Shown here one piece after another: positions 6,066 to 13,566 of a DNA stretch of 14,371 nucleotides. The notes below the pieces were generated by a model. The model saw only the letters and a program-made list of their open reading frames with translations, did not search any database and was not told the DNA's origin. The DNA comes from CAYRZF01 sp964428805 (GTDB lineage: Bacteria; Methylomirabilota; Methylomirabilia; Rokubacteriales; CSP1-6). Every line of letters starts with the position of its first letter. The first letter of the stretch is position 1. The stretch is from the NCBI GenBank assembly GCA_964428805.1, contig CAYRZF010000053.1:1-14371 (forward strand), given 5' to 3'. Both the position numbers and the translations under genes were made by a program.

Positions 6066-6094
6066 ACTATAGCAAACGTGTCGGAGCAGCCCAA
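6066..6094 (-). promoter_or_regulatory. Promoter of the RDD gene
   Basis: On the minus strand TTGGGC (6094-6089) is followed by a 17-base spacer ending in TGC and by TATAGT (6071-6066), an extended -10. The expected start leaves a leader of about 9-10 bases before ATG 6049, with no Shine-Dalgarno. The same TGCTATA-x-T form occurs at the DUF309 promoter. Confidence 0.6.
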
Positions 6095-6106
6095 ATTTTG
6101 GTGGAG

Positions 6107-6112
6107 TATAAT
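6107..6112 (+). promoter_or_regulatory. -10 box of the moeA operon, leaderless start
   Basis: A perfect TATAAT ends six bases before ATG 6119, so transcription should start at or within a base or two of the A of the start codon. No good -35 is seen at 16-18 bases and there is no Shine-Dalgarno. It lies 13-46 bases from the divergent RDD promoter, so the two could interfere or share control. Confidence 0.6.
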
Positions 6113-6118
6113 GGCGCT

Positions 6119-7318
6119 ATGATCTCGGTCGGGGAGGGGCAAGCCCACATCCTGGCCCAGGTCACCTCGGCCACCTCTCCGGAGCTCGTTCCCGTCGCTC
6201 ACGCGTTGGGCCGGGTTCTGGCCGACGACCTCCAGGCGCCCTTTGACGTGCCGCCCGCCGACAATTCCGCCGTGGACGGCTACGCTGTGGCGGGGGAAGA
6301 CCTTCCTGCCGGCGGCACACTGACCCTTCACGTCATTGCCGACCTCCCCGCCGGCTCGGTCTTCGACGGCGTGGTCAAGCCCGGTCAGGCGGTGCGGATC
6401 ATGACGGGAGCGCCGATGCCGGCCGGCGTGGACACGGTCGTGCCTCAGGAACTCGTGGAACGGACCGGAGAAACCGTGAAGATCCCGACTGTCGCCCGGG
6501 GCGCCAATGTCCGCCTTGCCGGCGAGGATGTGCGGGCCGGGACAGTGGTCATTCCCTCGGGCACGGTCCTCCGCCCTCAGGAGCTCGGGCTCGTCGCCTC
6601 CCTTGGGTTTCCGCAAGTCCTCGTGAGGCAGAAGGTGCGCGTGGCGATCCTCTCGACCGGTGACGAGGTGGCGGAGCCCGGGGAGCCACGACAGCCGGGC
6701 CAGATTTACGACTCAAACCGCTTCTCGCTCCTTGGCCTCGTGGAGGAGGCGGGCGGCGCGCCCACCGACTTCGGCATCGTCCCCGACATCCGCGACGCGC
6801 TCAAGGCCAGGCTCCTGGAGGCCAGCCGCGCGGCCGAGATCGTACTGACCTCCGGGGGCGTTTCGGTGGGGATTTACGACCTCGTCAAGGATGTGCTCGG
6901 AGAGATCGGCGGCATCAACTTCTGGCAAGTCGCGATGCAGCCGGGGCGGCCCCTGGCCGTGGGCCACATCGGCGGGGCGCTGTTCTTCGGATTACCCGGG
7001 AATCCCGTGGCCTCCATGCTGACCTTCATCCTGTTCGTCCGCCCGGCGCTCTGGAAGCTGTCCGGCCGGCGGGAGATCTTCCCGGTGCAGTTCACCGCCG
7101 TGGCGACGGAGCCCATGAGAAAGAAGTCGGGCCGACGGGAGTTCAAACGGGGTGTGCTCACATTTGGCGCCCGGGGATGGGAAGTCAGGACCACGGGTCC
7201 CCAGGGCTCGGGCATCCTCACCTCGATGGTGGCGGCGAACTGTCTCATCATCATCGAGGAAGCGCGGGGAGACGTGAAACCCGGTGAGGCCGTCCTCGTC
7301 GAGCCGTTCGCCTGGTGA
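6119..7318 (+). CDS. moeA: Molybdopterin molybdenumtransferase MoeA
   Basis: This 399-residue protein has full-length MoeA architecture. PADNSAVDGYAV is at 46-57, RIMTGAPMPAGVDTVVPQE follows in domain II/III, then ILSTGDEVAEPG with GQIYDSN, TSGGVSVGIYDLVKDVL in the MogA-like domain III, and FFGLPGNPVASMLTF leading to the C-terminal beta domain IV. MoeA inserts molybdate into adenylylated molybdopterin, the last common step of molybdenum cofactor synthesis, in the cytoplasm. ATG 6119 is preferred over the in-frame GTG at 6059 because alignment to the family begins there and TATAAT lies between the two. It heads a six-gene same-strand run; tldD follows after 14 bases. No other cofactor gene or molybdoenzyme is in the window. 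Confidence 0.95.
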   Translation: MISVGEGQAHILAQVTSATSPELVPVAHALGRVLADDLQAPFDVPPADNSAVDGYAVAGEDLPAGGTLTLHVIADLPAGSVFDGVVKPGQAVRIMTGAPMPAGVDTVVPQELVERTGETVKIPTVARGANVRLAGEDVRAGTVVIPSGTVLRPQELGLVASLGFPQVLVRQKVRVAILSTGDEVAEPGEPRQPGQIYDSNRFSLLGLVEEAGGAPTDFGIVPDIRDALKARLLEASRAAEIVLTSGGVSVGIYDLVKDVLGEIGGINFWQVAMQPGRPLAVGHIGGALFFGLPGNPVASMLTFILFVRPALWKLSGRREIFPVQFTAVATEPMRKKSGRREFKRGVLTFGARGWEVRTTGPQGSGILTSMVAANCLIIIEEARGDVKPGEAVLVEPFAW

Positions 7319-7332
7319 CAGGAGCCATCGCC

Positions 7333-8916
7333 ATGACCACGAAGATCACCACGGATCTGATTGACAGCGTCAAGGAGATGGTCCACACCCTGGCCACGGG
7401 CTATGCCCCGCGCCTGGCCCACCTCCGATACGCCGACCTCCGGATCGAGGTGGCGGAGGGAAAGGCGGCGACGGCCGAGAACGGGAGCAGCAAGTTCTCG
7501 GGTGAGGATTACGGCTTCTCCTTCGGCGTCCGCGTGCTGGCTGGCGAGCGCATGGTGGCCCCCGGCTACTTCGGCCGCTCGCTGGGCACCGCGGACCTGG
7601 AGCACTTAGAGAAGATCCTTAAGGAAGGCCTCCAAACCGCGTACCGCCGCGCCATGGCCAACGGCGAGCTCAAGGCCACGGTGCGCGAGAAGTTCGGGAG
7701 CCTCGGCGACTCCCTGATGGACACGCGTCTCCACCCGATCGAGGTGAGGCAGGAGGTTGTCCCCGCGGAGTACCAGATTGATCCGCGCCGCGTGAGCCTC
7801 CCGGAGATGGTGAGGTACACCACCGACGTCTCCAGGCAGGTGAGCGGCGTCCACGACGGGCTCAAATACAACTTCATCTCCACCATGACCCAGCTCTCCC
7901 GCGAGCTCTTCGCCTCGTCCGAGGGGACGCTGATTGACCAGGCCTTCGCGCTCACTCAGGGGATGTGTTATGTCGTGGCGGTCAGCGGCGAGACGAGCCA
8001 GGAGCTGTATGACGCGCTGGGCCACCAGCGCGGCTGGGAGATCCTCGAGCGCGGGGTGGACGAGCCCTTCATCAAGTTCCCGACCTTCATCGAATTCGCG
8101 CGGGCTCTGGCCCGGGACGCCGTGGACCTGGCCAGCGCCCCGGCCCTCCCCTCCACCGACCGGGAGGTGGTGGTGGTGACGGACCCGCACTACAACACGC
8201 TCGTCTCCCACGAGATCATCGGCCACCCTGTGGAGCTGGACAGGGTCTTAAAAATGGAAACCGCGTACGCGGGGCGCTCCTGGCTGCTCCGGAATCTGGA
8301 CGACCACCAGGTCGGCAAGCCCGTCGCGTCCTCCCTGGTCACGGCGTACTCGGACCCGTCGCTCCCCGGCTACGGCCACTACAAGTACGATCACGAGGGG
8401 ACTCCCGCCAAGCGCGTGGTCCACATCGACCAGGGGATCTTCAAGGGCTTCATGAACAGCCGGCAGACGGCGGCGATCTTCGGGGGCGACCCCAACGGCC
8501 ACTGGAAGGCCACGGACTCCTCGCTGGTCCCGCTGATCCGCATGTCCAACACGGTCTTCGACAAGGGCGATCGGGATCCGCGCGAGATCATCGGGGAGGT
8601 GGACCACGGCTACTATCTGGTGGGGCACCGGATTCCCTCCATCGCCGAGAGCCGCGAGAACTTCCGCATCTCGGCCCGCAAGGTGTACGAGATCCGAAAC
8701 GGCCAGCTCGGCCAGCTCTACCGCGACGGCGGCATCATGGCCGACACCAAGGACTACCTCATGAAGGTGGATGCCGTGGGGTCGGACTTCCACCTCTACC
8801 CGATCCCCAACTGCGGCAAGGGTCAGCCCATGCAGACCAAGAAGCTCGGCAACGGTGGCCCTACCATGCGAAGCCGGGCCCGGCTCACGGGTCCCGTCGC
8901 GGGCCGGATGGATTAG
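7333..8916 (+). CDS. tldD: TldD-type metalloprotease subunit
   Basis: The protein has 527 residues, somewhat longer than Escherichia coli TldD. The HExxxH zinc motif is HEIIGH at 293-298, in the TldD-typical context TLVSHEIIGHPVE. A C-terminal PNCGKGQPMQ places the expected zinc-ligand cysteine at 494. The mid-domain MVRYTTDVSRQVSG and the C-terminal GGPTMRSRARLTG also match the family. TldD forms a heterodimer with TldE/PmbA that degrades unfolded peptides and trims leader peptides such as that of microcin B17; the catalytic metal is in TldD. The partner is encoded two genes downstream at 9354-10913. ATG 7333 has AGGAG eight bases upstream, and is preferred over the GTG at 7315 that overlaps the moeA stop. 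The rhodanese gene begins 6 bases after the stop. Confidence 0.93.
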   Translation: MTTKITTDLIDSVKEMVHTLATGYAPRLAHLRYADLRIEVAEGKAATAENGSSKFSGEDYGFSFGVRVLAGERMVAPGYFGRSLGTADLEHLEKILKEGLQTAYRRAMANGELKATVREKFGSLGDSLMDTRLHPIEVRQEVVPAEYQIDPRRVSLPEMVRYTTDVSRQVSGVHDGLKYNFISTMTQLSRELFASSEGTLIDQAFALTQGMCYVVAVSGETSQELYDALGHQRGWEILERGVDEPFIKFPTFIEFARALARDAVDLASAPALPSTDREVVVVTDPHYNTLVSHEIIGHPVELDRVLKMETAYAGRSWLLRNLDDHQVGKPVASSLVTAYSDPSLPGYGHYKYDHEGTPAKRVVHIDQGIFKGFMNSRQTAAIFGGDPNGHWKATDSSLVPLIRMSNTVFDKGDRDPREIIGEVDHGYYLVGHRIPSIAESRENFRISARKVYEIRNGQLGQLYRDGGIMADTKDYLMKVDAVGSDFHLYPIPNCGKGQPMQTKKLGNGGPTMRSRARLTGPVAGRMD

Positions 8917-8922
8917 CCACAG

Positions 8923-9357
8923 ATGCTGAAGGCGCTGTTGAGCCTCGCCGTGATTGCTGGGGGCGCGCTCTGGATGGGGGCTGCCCCCGCGGCAGACCCG
9001 GAGGTGCCGCTCGCGTTCATCTCGGTGGACGAGCTGAAACCGCTCATGGGCAAGCGGGTCCCCGTGGACCTCATTGACGTGAGGCCGTGGAGCGAATACG
9101 TCAAGCGGCACATCAAGGGGGCGCGCTCGATGCCCCTCCGGGCGGTTCCGGACCGGGCCTACGAGATCAAGAAGACCGGGCTCGTGGTCTTCTACTGAGC
9201 GTGTCCCCACGCGCTGGCCCGGGGGGCCTACAAGATTCTCTACGTGAACGGCTGGCGGAACATGAAAATCCTGGATGAGGGGTTCCCCGGCTGGATCGAG
9301 AAGGGCTACCCAACCGTGGGCACCGAGCCCACGCTGAAGATCGAACGCCACGAATGA
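8923..9357 (+). CDS. Exported rhodanese-domain protein, probable selenoprotein (Sec at residue 92, TGA 9196-9198)
   Basis: Read through one in-frame TGA, the gene gives 144 residues. Residues 1-25 are a signal peptide or anchor (MLKALLSLAVIAGG, then APAAD), so the domain should act outside the cytoplasm. The rhodanese fold follows: VDLIDVRPWSEYVKRHIKGA (CH2A-type motif), LVVFY just before the TGA, then ACPHALARGAYKILY, NGWRNMKILDEGFPGW and EKGYP. In relatives the active loop reads YCACP, with the first Cys catalytic; here exactly that codon is TGA, giving a U-A-C pair. The coding pattern after the TGA is undisturbed, and the final stop overlaps the tldE ATG (ATGA). A candidate SECIS hairpin follows at 9216-9228. 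Sec insertion is therefore the best reading. A nonsense mutation or a TGC/TGT-to-TGA sequencing error cannot be excluded. Rhodaneses carry sulfane sulfur; the partner here is unknown. Confidence 0.72.
9199..9228 (+). promoter_or_regulatory. Candidate bacterial SECIS element
   Basis: Directly after the TGA, GCGTG (9199-9203) can pair with CACGC (9208-9212). Next, GGCCC (9216-9220) pairs with GGGCC (9224-9228) around a GGG loop that begins 23 bases after the TGA. A short GC stem with G at the start of its apical loop at roughly this distance is what bacterial SECIS elements look like. In such GC-rich coding sequence a stem of five pairs is weak evidence on its own. Confidence 0.4.
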
Positions 9358-10913
9358 TCACGACCTCTGAGCTGGCGAAGGCGGCGGGCGTGGCCTTCGA
9401 GTTTCTGAAGGTGCAGACCGACATCCAGGAGGCTGAGGTCTTCGCCGCTGCCAACGGGTCTCTCCTCACGCGCATCAACTACACGTCGCACATCCCCTGT
9501 AACGGCGTCGAGGAGCCCAAGTCTACCGAGTCGTACGGGATCGGGATCCAGGCCGTCTTCAAGTCGGGAGAGGCCACGACCATCGGGTTCGGAAGCGAGC
9601 CGAGCGATCTCACCCTCGAAGGCGCCAAGCGGGCGCTCGCGAAAGCCCGGCAGGGCGCGGTCCACGACCCTGAGTTCCACTCGCTCCCCCGTCCCACCGG
9701 CGAACGGCGGATGTTGACCGACTACCACGATCCGAAGCTCCTCGACGTGCGGGACGAAGAGCTGCTAGAGGCCGGCTGGAGGGTGGTCGTAGGGGCGCTC
9801 AGGACCTTCATGGCGTCATCACGGCTGGCTGAGCTCGCGGAGAGCGAGGCCGCCTTCAAGCAACTCGGGCTGATCCTGGGCGGCGACGCCACGATCCTCC
9901 AGGAACGGGTCGCGATTGTTTCTACTCACATGCCCGAGGTTCAGGTCGACGAGTCAACGCTCATCATGGGCTTTCTCACCGCCATGGTGGAGGCCAAGGA
10001 CGCCAAGGGCTCGGGCTGGTCCACCGGCACGCGCCTCGATCACTTCACCGACGAGGCGGGGGTGGACGCCGCCACCAACGCGATCCGGGCCATCGGCGGC
10101 GAGCGGGTGCGCTCCGGCGACTACACGGTGATCCTCGGCCGTCAGCCCGTGACCGATATCCTCAATAACCTCGTCCTCCCCTCGTGCACCGCGAGTTCCT
10201 TCTACTCCTCCAGCACCCCATTCCTGAGAAAACTCGGCCAGTCGGTGGCCTCGCCCCTGCTCACCATCTATGACCACGGGGCCATGCCGGGGTGCATGGG
10301 GTCCAAAGGCATCACCTGCGAAGGGCTCCCCACCGGGCGCACCGACCTGATCAAGAACGGTGTCCTGGTGGGCTGCCTCACGAACTGGTACGAGGGGGAG
10401 CGGCTCCTCCGCGACCCGAAGCTCACCGAGAAACTCGGAGTGGAGGCCACCGCCGCCCGAAGCGCCCTCCGGCCCCGCAACGGCTTTCGGTTCGGCGCCG
10501 GAGGCGGCCGCCAGTTCGACACCCAGCCCGGCGTCTCCGCCTCCAACGTCGTCGTGGAAAGCGCCGAGTCGGTGTCGTTCGAGGAACTGATCGGCCGGGT
10601 CAGAAACGGGCTCTACATCGGCCGCATCTGGTACACGTACCCGATCAACGGCCTCCGCGCGGGCGACTTTACTTGCACCGTCGTCGGTGACTCCTTTATC
10701 ATCAGGGATGGCCGGCTCGTGGCGCCGATCAAGGCGAACGCGGTCCGCCTCAACGACAACTTCACCCGAATGCTCGCCAACATCGTTGGCATCACCAAGG
10801 ACGTCAAGGGCACGCTGGTCTGGGCGGCCGACGAGGTCGTGTACGCTCCCGAGATCGCGGTCACGGGCGTGCACGTGGATGAAATCGCCGGATTCATGGA
10901 GGACCTCCACTGA
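9354..10913 (+). CDS. tldE: TldE/PmbA-type subunit of a TldD/TldE protease
   Basis: This 519-residue protein shares the overall TldD/PmbA layout. It has an N-terminal domain with an AEVFAAANGS stretch, a long middle domain with a VILGRQPVTDILNN segment at the place where TldD carries HExxxH, and a C-terminal beta domain (YTYPINGLRAGDFTCTVV, MLANIVGITKD). It has no HExxxH, so it is the non-catalytic partner that completes the active cavity of the heterodimer. The ATG at 9354 overlaps the rhodanese stop by four bases (ATGA), so its translation is coupled to completion of the rhodanese reading frame. Its TGA overlaps the transketolase N-terminal subunit ATG by one base. The protein is longer than E. 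coli PmbA (about 450 residues). Confidence 0.9.
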   Translation: MITTSELAKAAGVAFEFLKVQTDIQEAEVFAAANGSLLTRINYTSHIPCNGVEEPKSTESYGIGIQAVFKSGEATTIGFGSEPSDLTLEGAKRALAKARQGAVHDPEFHSLPRPTGERRMLTDYHDPKLLDVRDEELLEAGWRVVVGALRTFMASSRLAELAESEAAFKQLGLILGGDATILQERVAIVSTHMPEVQVDESTLIMGFLTAMVEAKDAKGSGWSTGTRLDHFTDEAGVDAATNAIRAIGGERVRSGDYTVILGRQPVTDILNNLVLPSCTASSFYSSSTPFLRKLGQSVASPLLTIYDHGAMPGCMGSKGITCEGLPTGRTDLIKNGVLVGCLTNWYEGERLLRDPKLTEKLGVEATAARSALRPRNGFRFGAGGGRQFDTQPGVSASNVVVESAESVSFEELIGRVRNGLYIGRIWYTYPINGLRAGDFTCTVVGDSFIIRDGRLVAPIKANAVRLNDNFTRMLANIVGITKDVKGTLVWAADEVVYAPEIAVTGVHVDEIAGFMEDLH

Positions 10914-11836
10914 TGCCCGCTGCCGACTTCGCCCGCCTAACGGCCATCGCCCGCGACTGTCGCGTCCAGATCATCCGGATGCTGACCCACGCGGGGTCCG
11001 GCCACCCCGGCGGTTCCCTGTCGGTCATCGACATTCTGACTGTCCTGTTCTTCGCGCGCATGCGCTACGACCCCAAGCGTCCCGACTGGCCCGACCGAGA
11101 CCGGATCGTTCTCTCCAAGGGCCATTGCGTCCCGGCGCTCTACTCGGTCATGGCCAAGGCCAGGTACTTCCCCGAAAGCCTGTTGATCACCTTGCGCAAG
11201 CTGGGCAGCCCGCTCCAGGGACACCCCGACCGGGTCATGCTGCCGGGGATCGAGGGCGCCACCGGCTCGCTCGGCCAGGGACTTTCCATGGCGTTGGGGA
11301 TGGCGCTCGGGCTCCGGCTCGACGGCCGGCCCTCGCGGGTCTATTGTGTGCTGGGCGACGGGGAAACCCAGGAGGGCCAGGTGTGGGAGGCCGCCATGGA
11401 GGCGCCGAAGCTCGGCCAGCCCGACCACCCGCTGGACAACCTCTGCGTGATCCTCGACTACAACAAGATCCAGCTCGACGACTTCGTCAAGAAGGTGCTG
11501 GACCTCGAGCCGGTGCTGGAGAAGTGGAAGTCCTTCGGCTGGCCGGTGATCGAGATTGATGGCCACGACCTGGCCCAGATCGAGAAGGCCCTGGACCAGG
11601 CCGAGGCGATCAAGGGCCGGCCCACCTTCGTCGTGGCCCACACGATCAAGGGTAAATCGGTCTCCTTCATGGAGAACAAGCCGGAGTGGCACGGCAAGGC
11701 CCCGAAGCCGCAGGAGGCGATCCAGGCCATCCGCGAGATCCTGGGGGTCGCCGAGAGCGATTGGCCTGGTTACCTCCAGGCGCACGCCGAGACGGCCGCG
11801 ATCGTGAGAGAGCTCCAGGCGCTCGAGAAAAAATAA
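10913..11836 (+). CDS. Transketolase, N-terminal (thiamine diphosphate-binding) subunit
   Basis: The 307-residue protein is the first half of a split transketolase. AGSGHPGGSLS at about 27-37 is the N-terminal signature, KGH with a following ALY stretch marks the active site, and the thiamine diphosphate motif runs from GDG at 148-150 to N184 (DYN). The spacing of that motif is a little longer than usual because of a GQPDHPLD insert. The second half is encoded nine bases downstream. Together they would transfer two-carbon ketol units between sugar phosphates in the pentose phosphate pathway; split pairs are sometimes assigned other sugar substrates, so the exact reaction is not certain. The start is fixed by the TGATG overlap with tldE. 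GGAGGACC lies 5-13 bases upstream of the ATG and can serve as ribosome site. Confidence 0.94.
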   Translation: MPAADFARLTAIARDCRVQIIRMLTHAGSGHPGGSLSVIDILTVLFFARMRYDPKRPDWPDRDRIVLSKGHCVPALYSVMAKARYFPESLLITLRKLGSPLQGHPDRVMLPGIEGATGSLGQGLSMALGMALGLRLDGRPSRVYCVLGDGETQEGQVWEAAMEAPKLGQPDHPLDNLCVILDYNKIQLDDFVKKVLDLEPVLEKWKSFGWPVIEIDGHDLAQIEKALDQAEAIKGRPTFVVAHTIKGKSVSFMENKPEWHGKAPKPQEAIQAIREILGVAESDWPGYLQAHAETAAIVRELQALEKK

Positions 11837-11845
11837 GGAGACCAC

Positions 11846-12772
11846 ATGCCGGCCAAGGCATCCCGAGTGGCGTTCGGCGAGGCGCTCCTGGAGCTGGGGG
11901 GGCAGGACCCACGCATCGTGACCGTGGACGCCGACCTCTCCAAATCCACCATGACGGCGGCCTTCGCCAAGGCCTACCCGGCACGCGCCTTCAACGTGGG
12001 GATCGCGGAGTCCAACATGATCGGGATCGGCGCCGGGCTCGCCCTGGCGGGGAAGATCCCGTTCGTCTGCTCCTTCGCGTGCTTCGTGGTGGGGCGCTTC
12101 GAGACCATTCGCGTCTCGGTGGCGTACACGCGGGCCAACGTGAAGATCGTCGGCACCCACGCCGGCATCGCCATCGGCGAGGACGGCTACAGCCAGATGG
12201 GGCTCGAGGATATCGCCTGCCTCCGCGCGCTGCCCAACATCCCGATCATCCAGCCTGCCGACGAGATCGAGACCAAGCAGGCCGTCGCCTACGCCGTCGA
12301 GCACCAGGGCCCGCTGTACCTCCGCCTGACCCGGCAGAATCTCGAGCCCGTGTCCCCACCCGCCTACCGCTTCCAGTTCGGCAAAGCCGTGGTCCTCAGG
12401 CCCGGCAGCGACGTGACGCTCCTCGCCAGCGGCGGCCCGGTCTTCAACGCGCTCAAAGCGGCGGAAAAGCTGGCGGGCGAAGGGGTGAAGGCCGAGGTCA
12501 TCAACGTGGCGTGCATCAAGCCTCTGGACGAGGAGCTTCTCGTCCGGTCGGCGGGCAAAACCGGGCGCGTGGTCACGGTGGAAGACCACTCGGTGTCGGG
12601 CGGCTTGGGCGGAGCGGTCTCAGAGATGCTGGCCGAGGTGCTCCCGACCCCGGTGAAGCGCCTGGGCGTCCAGGGATTCGGCGAGTCCGGCGATCCGAAG
12701 GGGCTCTACGCCAAGCACGGCCTGGACCCGGACGGGATCGCCCGGAGCGTGATGAAGTTCCTGAACCGCTAG
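11846..12772 (+). CDS. Transketolase, C-terminal (pyrimidine-binding) subunit
   Basis: The protein has 308 residues. RIVTVDADLSKST starts the pyrimidine-binding domain, and FNVGIAESNMIGIGAGLA at about 51-68 contains the catalytic Glu55 that activates the thiamine ring. GTHAGIAIGEDGYSQMGLEDIA and IIQPADEIETKQA follow, then the transketolase C-terminal domain with VTLLASGGPV, EVINVACIKPLDEELL and VVTVEDHSVSGGLG. It pairs with the 10913-11836 product to form the active enzyme, whose site lies at the interface. AGGAG ends five bases before the ATG. It is the last gene of the plus-strand run, 26 bases before the inverted stop of the convergent permease gene. Confidence 0.94.
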   Translation: MPAKASRVAFGEALLELGGQDPRIVTVDADLSKSTMTAAFAKAYPARAFNVGIAESNMIGIGAGLALAGKIPFVCSFACFVVGRFETIRVSVAYTRANVKIVGTHAGIAIGEDGYSQMGLEDIACLRALPNIPIIQPADEIETKQAVAYAVEHQGPLYLRLTRQNLEPVSPPAYRFQFGKAVVLRPGSDVTLLASGGPVFNALKAAEKLAGEGVKAEVINVACIKPLDEELLVRSAGKTGRVVTVEDHSVSGGLGGAVSEMLAEVLPTPVKRLGVQGFGESGDPKGLYAKHGLDPDGIARSVMKFLNR

Positions 12773-12774
12773 GC

Positions 12775-12824
12775 CCCCTCACCCTCCCCTCTCCCCCATC
12801 AGGGGAGAGGATAAAGGTGAGGGG
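12775..12824. terminator. Nested hairpin between convergent genes, possible bidirectional terminator or dispersed repeat
   Basis: CCCCTCACC (12775-12783) pairs with GGTGAGGGG (12816-12824), and inside it CCTCTCCCC (12788-12796) pairs with GGGGAGAGG (12802-12810), both perfect 9-bp stems. The hairpin starts two bases after the transketolase stop and contains the permease stop and last codons. No U-run follows on either strand, so termination would be atypical. CCCTCACC/CCTCTCCCC inverted repeats of this kind are scattered in many GC-rich genomes. Confidence 0.5.
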
Positions 12825-13566
12825 CGATCTGGTAGATCAGGAAGAGCCCGAAGCCGAGGCTGACGGCGCCGGTCCCGACGGCCAGCACGCGCTTGAGTCG
12901 GACGACCCGGCGGGTGGTGAGAGCGAAGGGAAGCGTCAGCGCCGCCGTGATCGCCATCATGCCGAGGATCGTCCCCGCCCCGAAGACCAGCAAATAGGCC
13001 GCCGCCCAGTACGGGTTTCTGATCGTACTCAGAACCAGCAGGGCCACGGCGGCGCTCCCCGCCAGTCCGTGGACGACCCCGATCCCGACCGACCTAAGGC
13101 CCTGTGTCAACCCGACGGCCTGGAGGGCTTCCAGCAGGCGGCGCGACAGGTGAAGGTGCAGGTGGGTGTGAGTGATGCCGTCATGGGTGTGAGCGTGGCG
13201 ATGAAACGCCTCGCGGGGGCCATGGTCGTGCGAGGTGTGCGCATGCGCCGGCTGAACATCGTCCCGACCCCGGAAGGTGCAGACGAGCCTCACCGAGCCC
13301 AGCACGATCAGCATGGCGGCCACCCCCAACTCCAGTGACAACCCCACGGCGTGGCTGATCGTCAGGTTCAGCAGGATGATCGCCCCGCCGAACCCCACGA
13401 TCGTCACGGTGTGCCCCACTCCCCACAGAGCCCCGATCAGGGCGCCGGAGAAGAAGCGGGGACGCTGGCTCACGATGGTCGCGACGGCCACCACGTGATC
13501 GGGGTCGGTGGCGTGCTGGATCCCCAAGAGGAGCCCCAGAAGAATTATTGAGAGGACGGCGTCCAT
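12799..13566 (-). CDS. Nickel/cobalt transporter-like membrane protein with histidine-rich loop
   Basis: The protein has 255 residues and about six hydrophobic segments. The first carries H18-ATDP-D23-H24, the HX4DH metal signature of NiCoT/NicO and UreH/HupE-type permeases, and the next ends ALWGVGHTVTIVGFGGA, a second family motif. A cytosolic or periplasmic loop at about 104-143 contains 12 histidines (AHAHTSHDH, FHRHAHTHD, THTHLHLH), typical of RcnA-like exporters and of some nickel permeases. Direction of transport and metal cannot be settled from sequence. ATG 13566 begins the first membrane helix; the in-frame open region to 13668 belongs to the methyltransferase gene. The start overlaps the methyltransferase end by 22 bases. 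The last residues (PHLYPLP) are encoded inside the hairpin at 12775-12824, so the C-terminus may have been altered when that repeat formed. Confidence 0.87.
   Translation of the reverse strand: MDAVLSIILLGLLLGIQHATDPDHVVAVATIVSQRPRFFSGALIGALWGVGHTVTIVGFGGAIILLNLTISHAVGLSLELGVAAMLIVLGSVRLVCTFRGRDDVQPAHAHTSHDHGPREAFHRHAHTHDGITHTHLHLHLSRRLLEALQAVGLTQGLRSVGIGVVHGLAGSAAVALLVLSTIRNPYWAAAYLLVFGAGTILGMMAITAALTLPFALTTRRVVRLKRVLAVGTGAVSLGFGLFLIYQIAPHLYPLP

Noticed and set aside
6050..6616. N-terminal extension of the RDD protein opposite moeA
   Set aside because: Antisense to conserved MoeA domains; the zinc ribbon marks the start at 6049 and a promoter lies just upstream of it.
8248..9351. Long minus-strand open frame opposite tldD and the rhodanese
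   Set aside because: Antisense to HExxxH-bearing tldD; no motif of its own.
9199..9353. Rhodanese gene as a simple pseudogene broken by a nonsense codon
   Set aside because: The stop is exactly at the catalytic Cys codon, no other damage follows, and the true end is overlapped by the tldE start. Decay would not be expected to choose that codon. It remains the main alternative until reads and sel genes are checked.
10937..12589. 550-codon open frame on the minus strand across both transketolase genes
   Set aside because: It is antisense to two clear enzyme genes and its product is rich in Arg, His, Asp and Val with no family pattern, as expected from the complement of GC-rich codons.
11686..13338. 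550-codon plus-strand open frame running over tktC and the permease
   Set aside because: It is an Arg/Gly/Pro-rich frame-shifted shadow of tktC and antisense of the permease, crossing the hairpin; no domain is recognisable.
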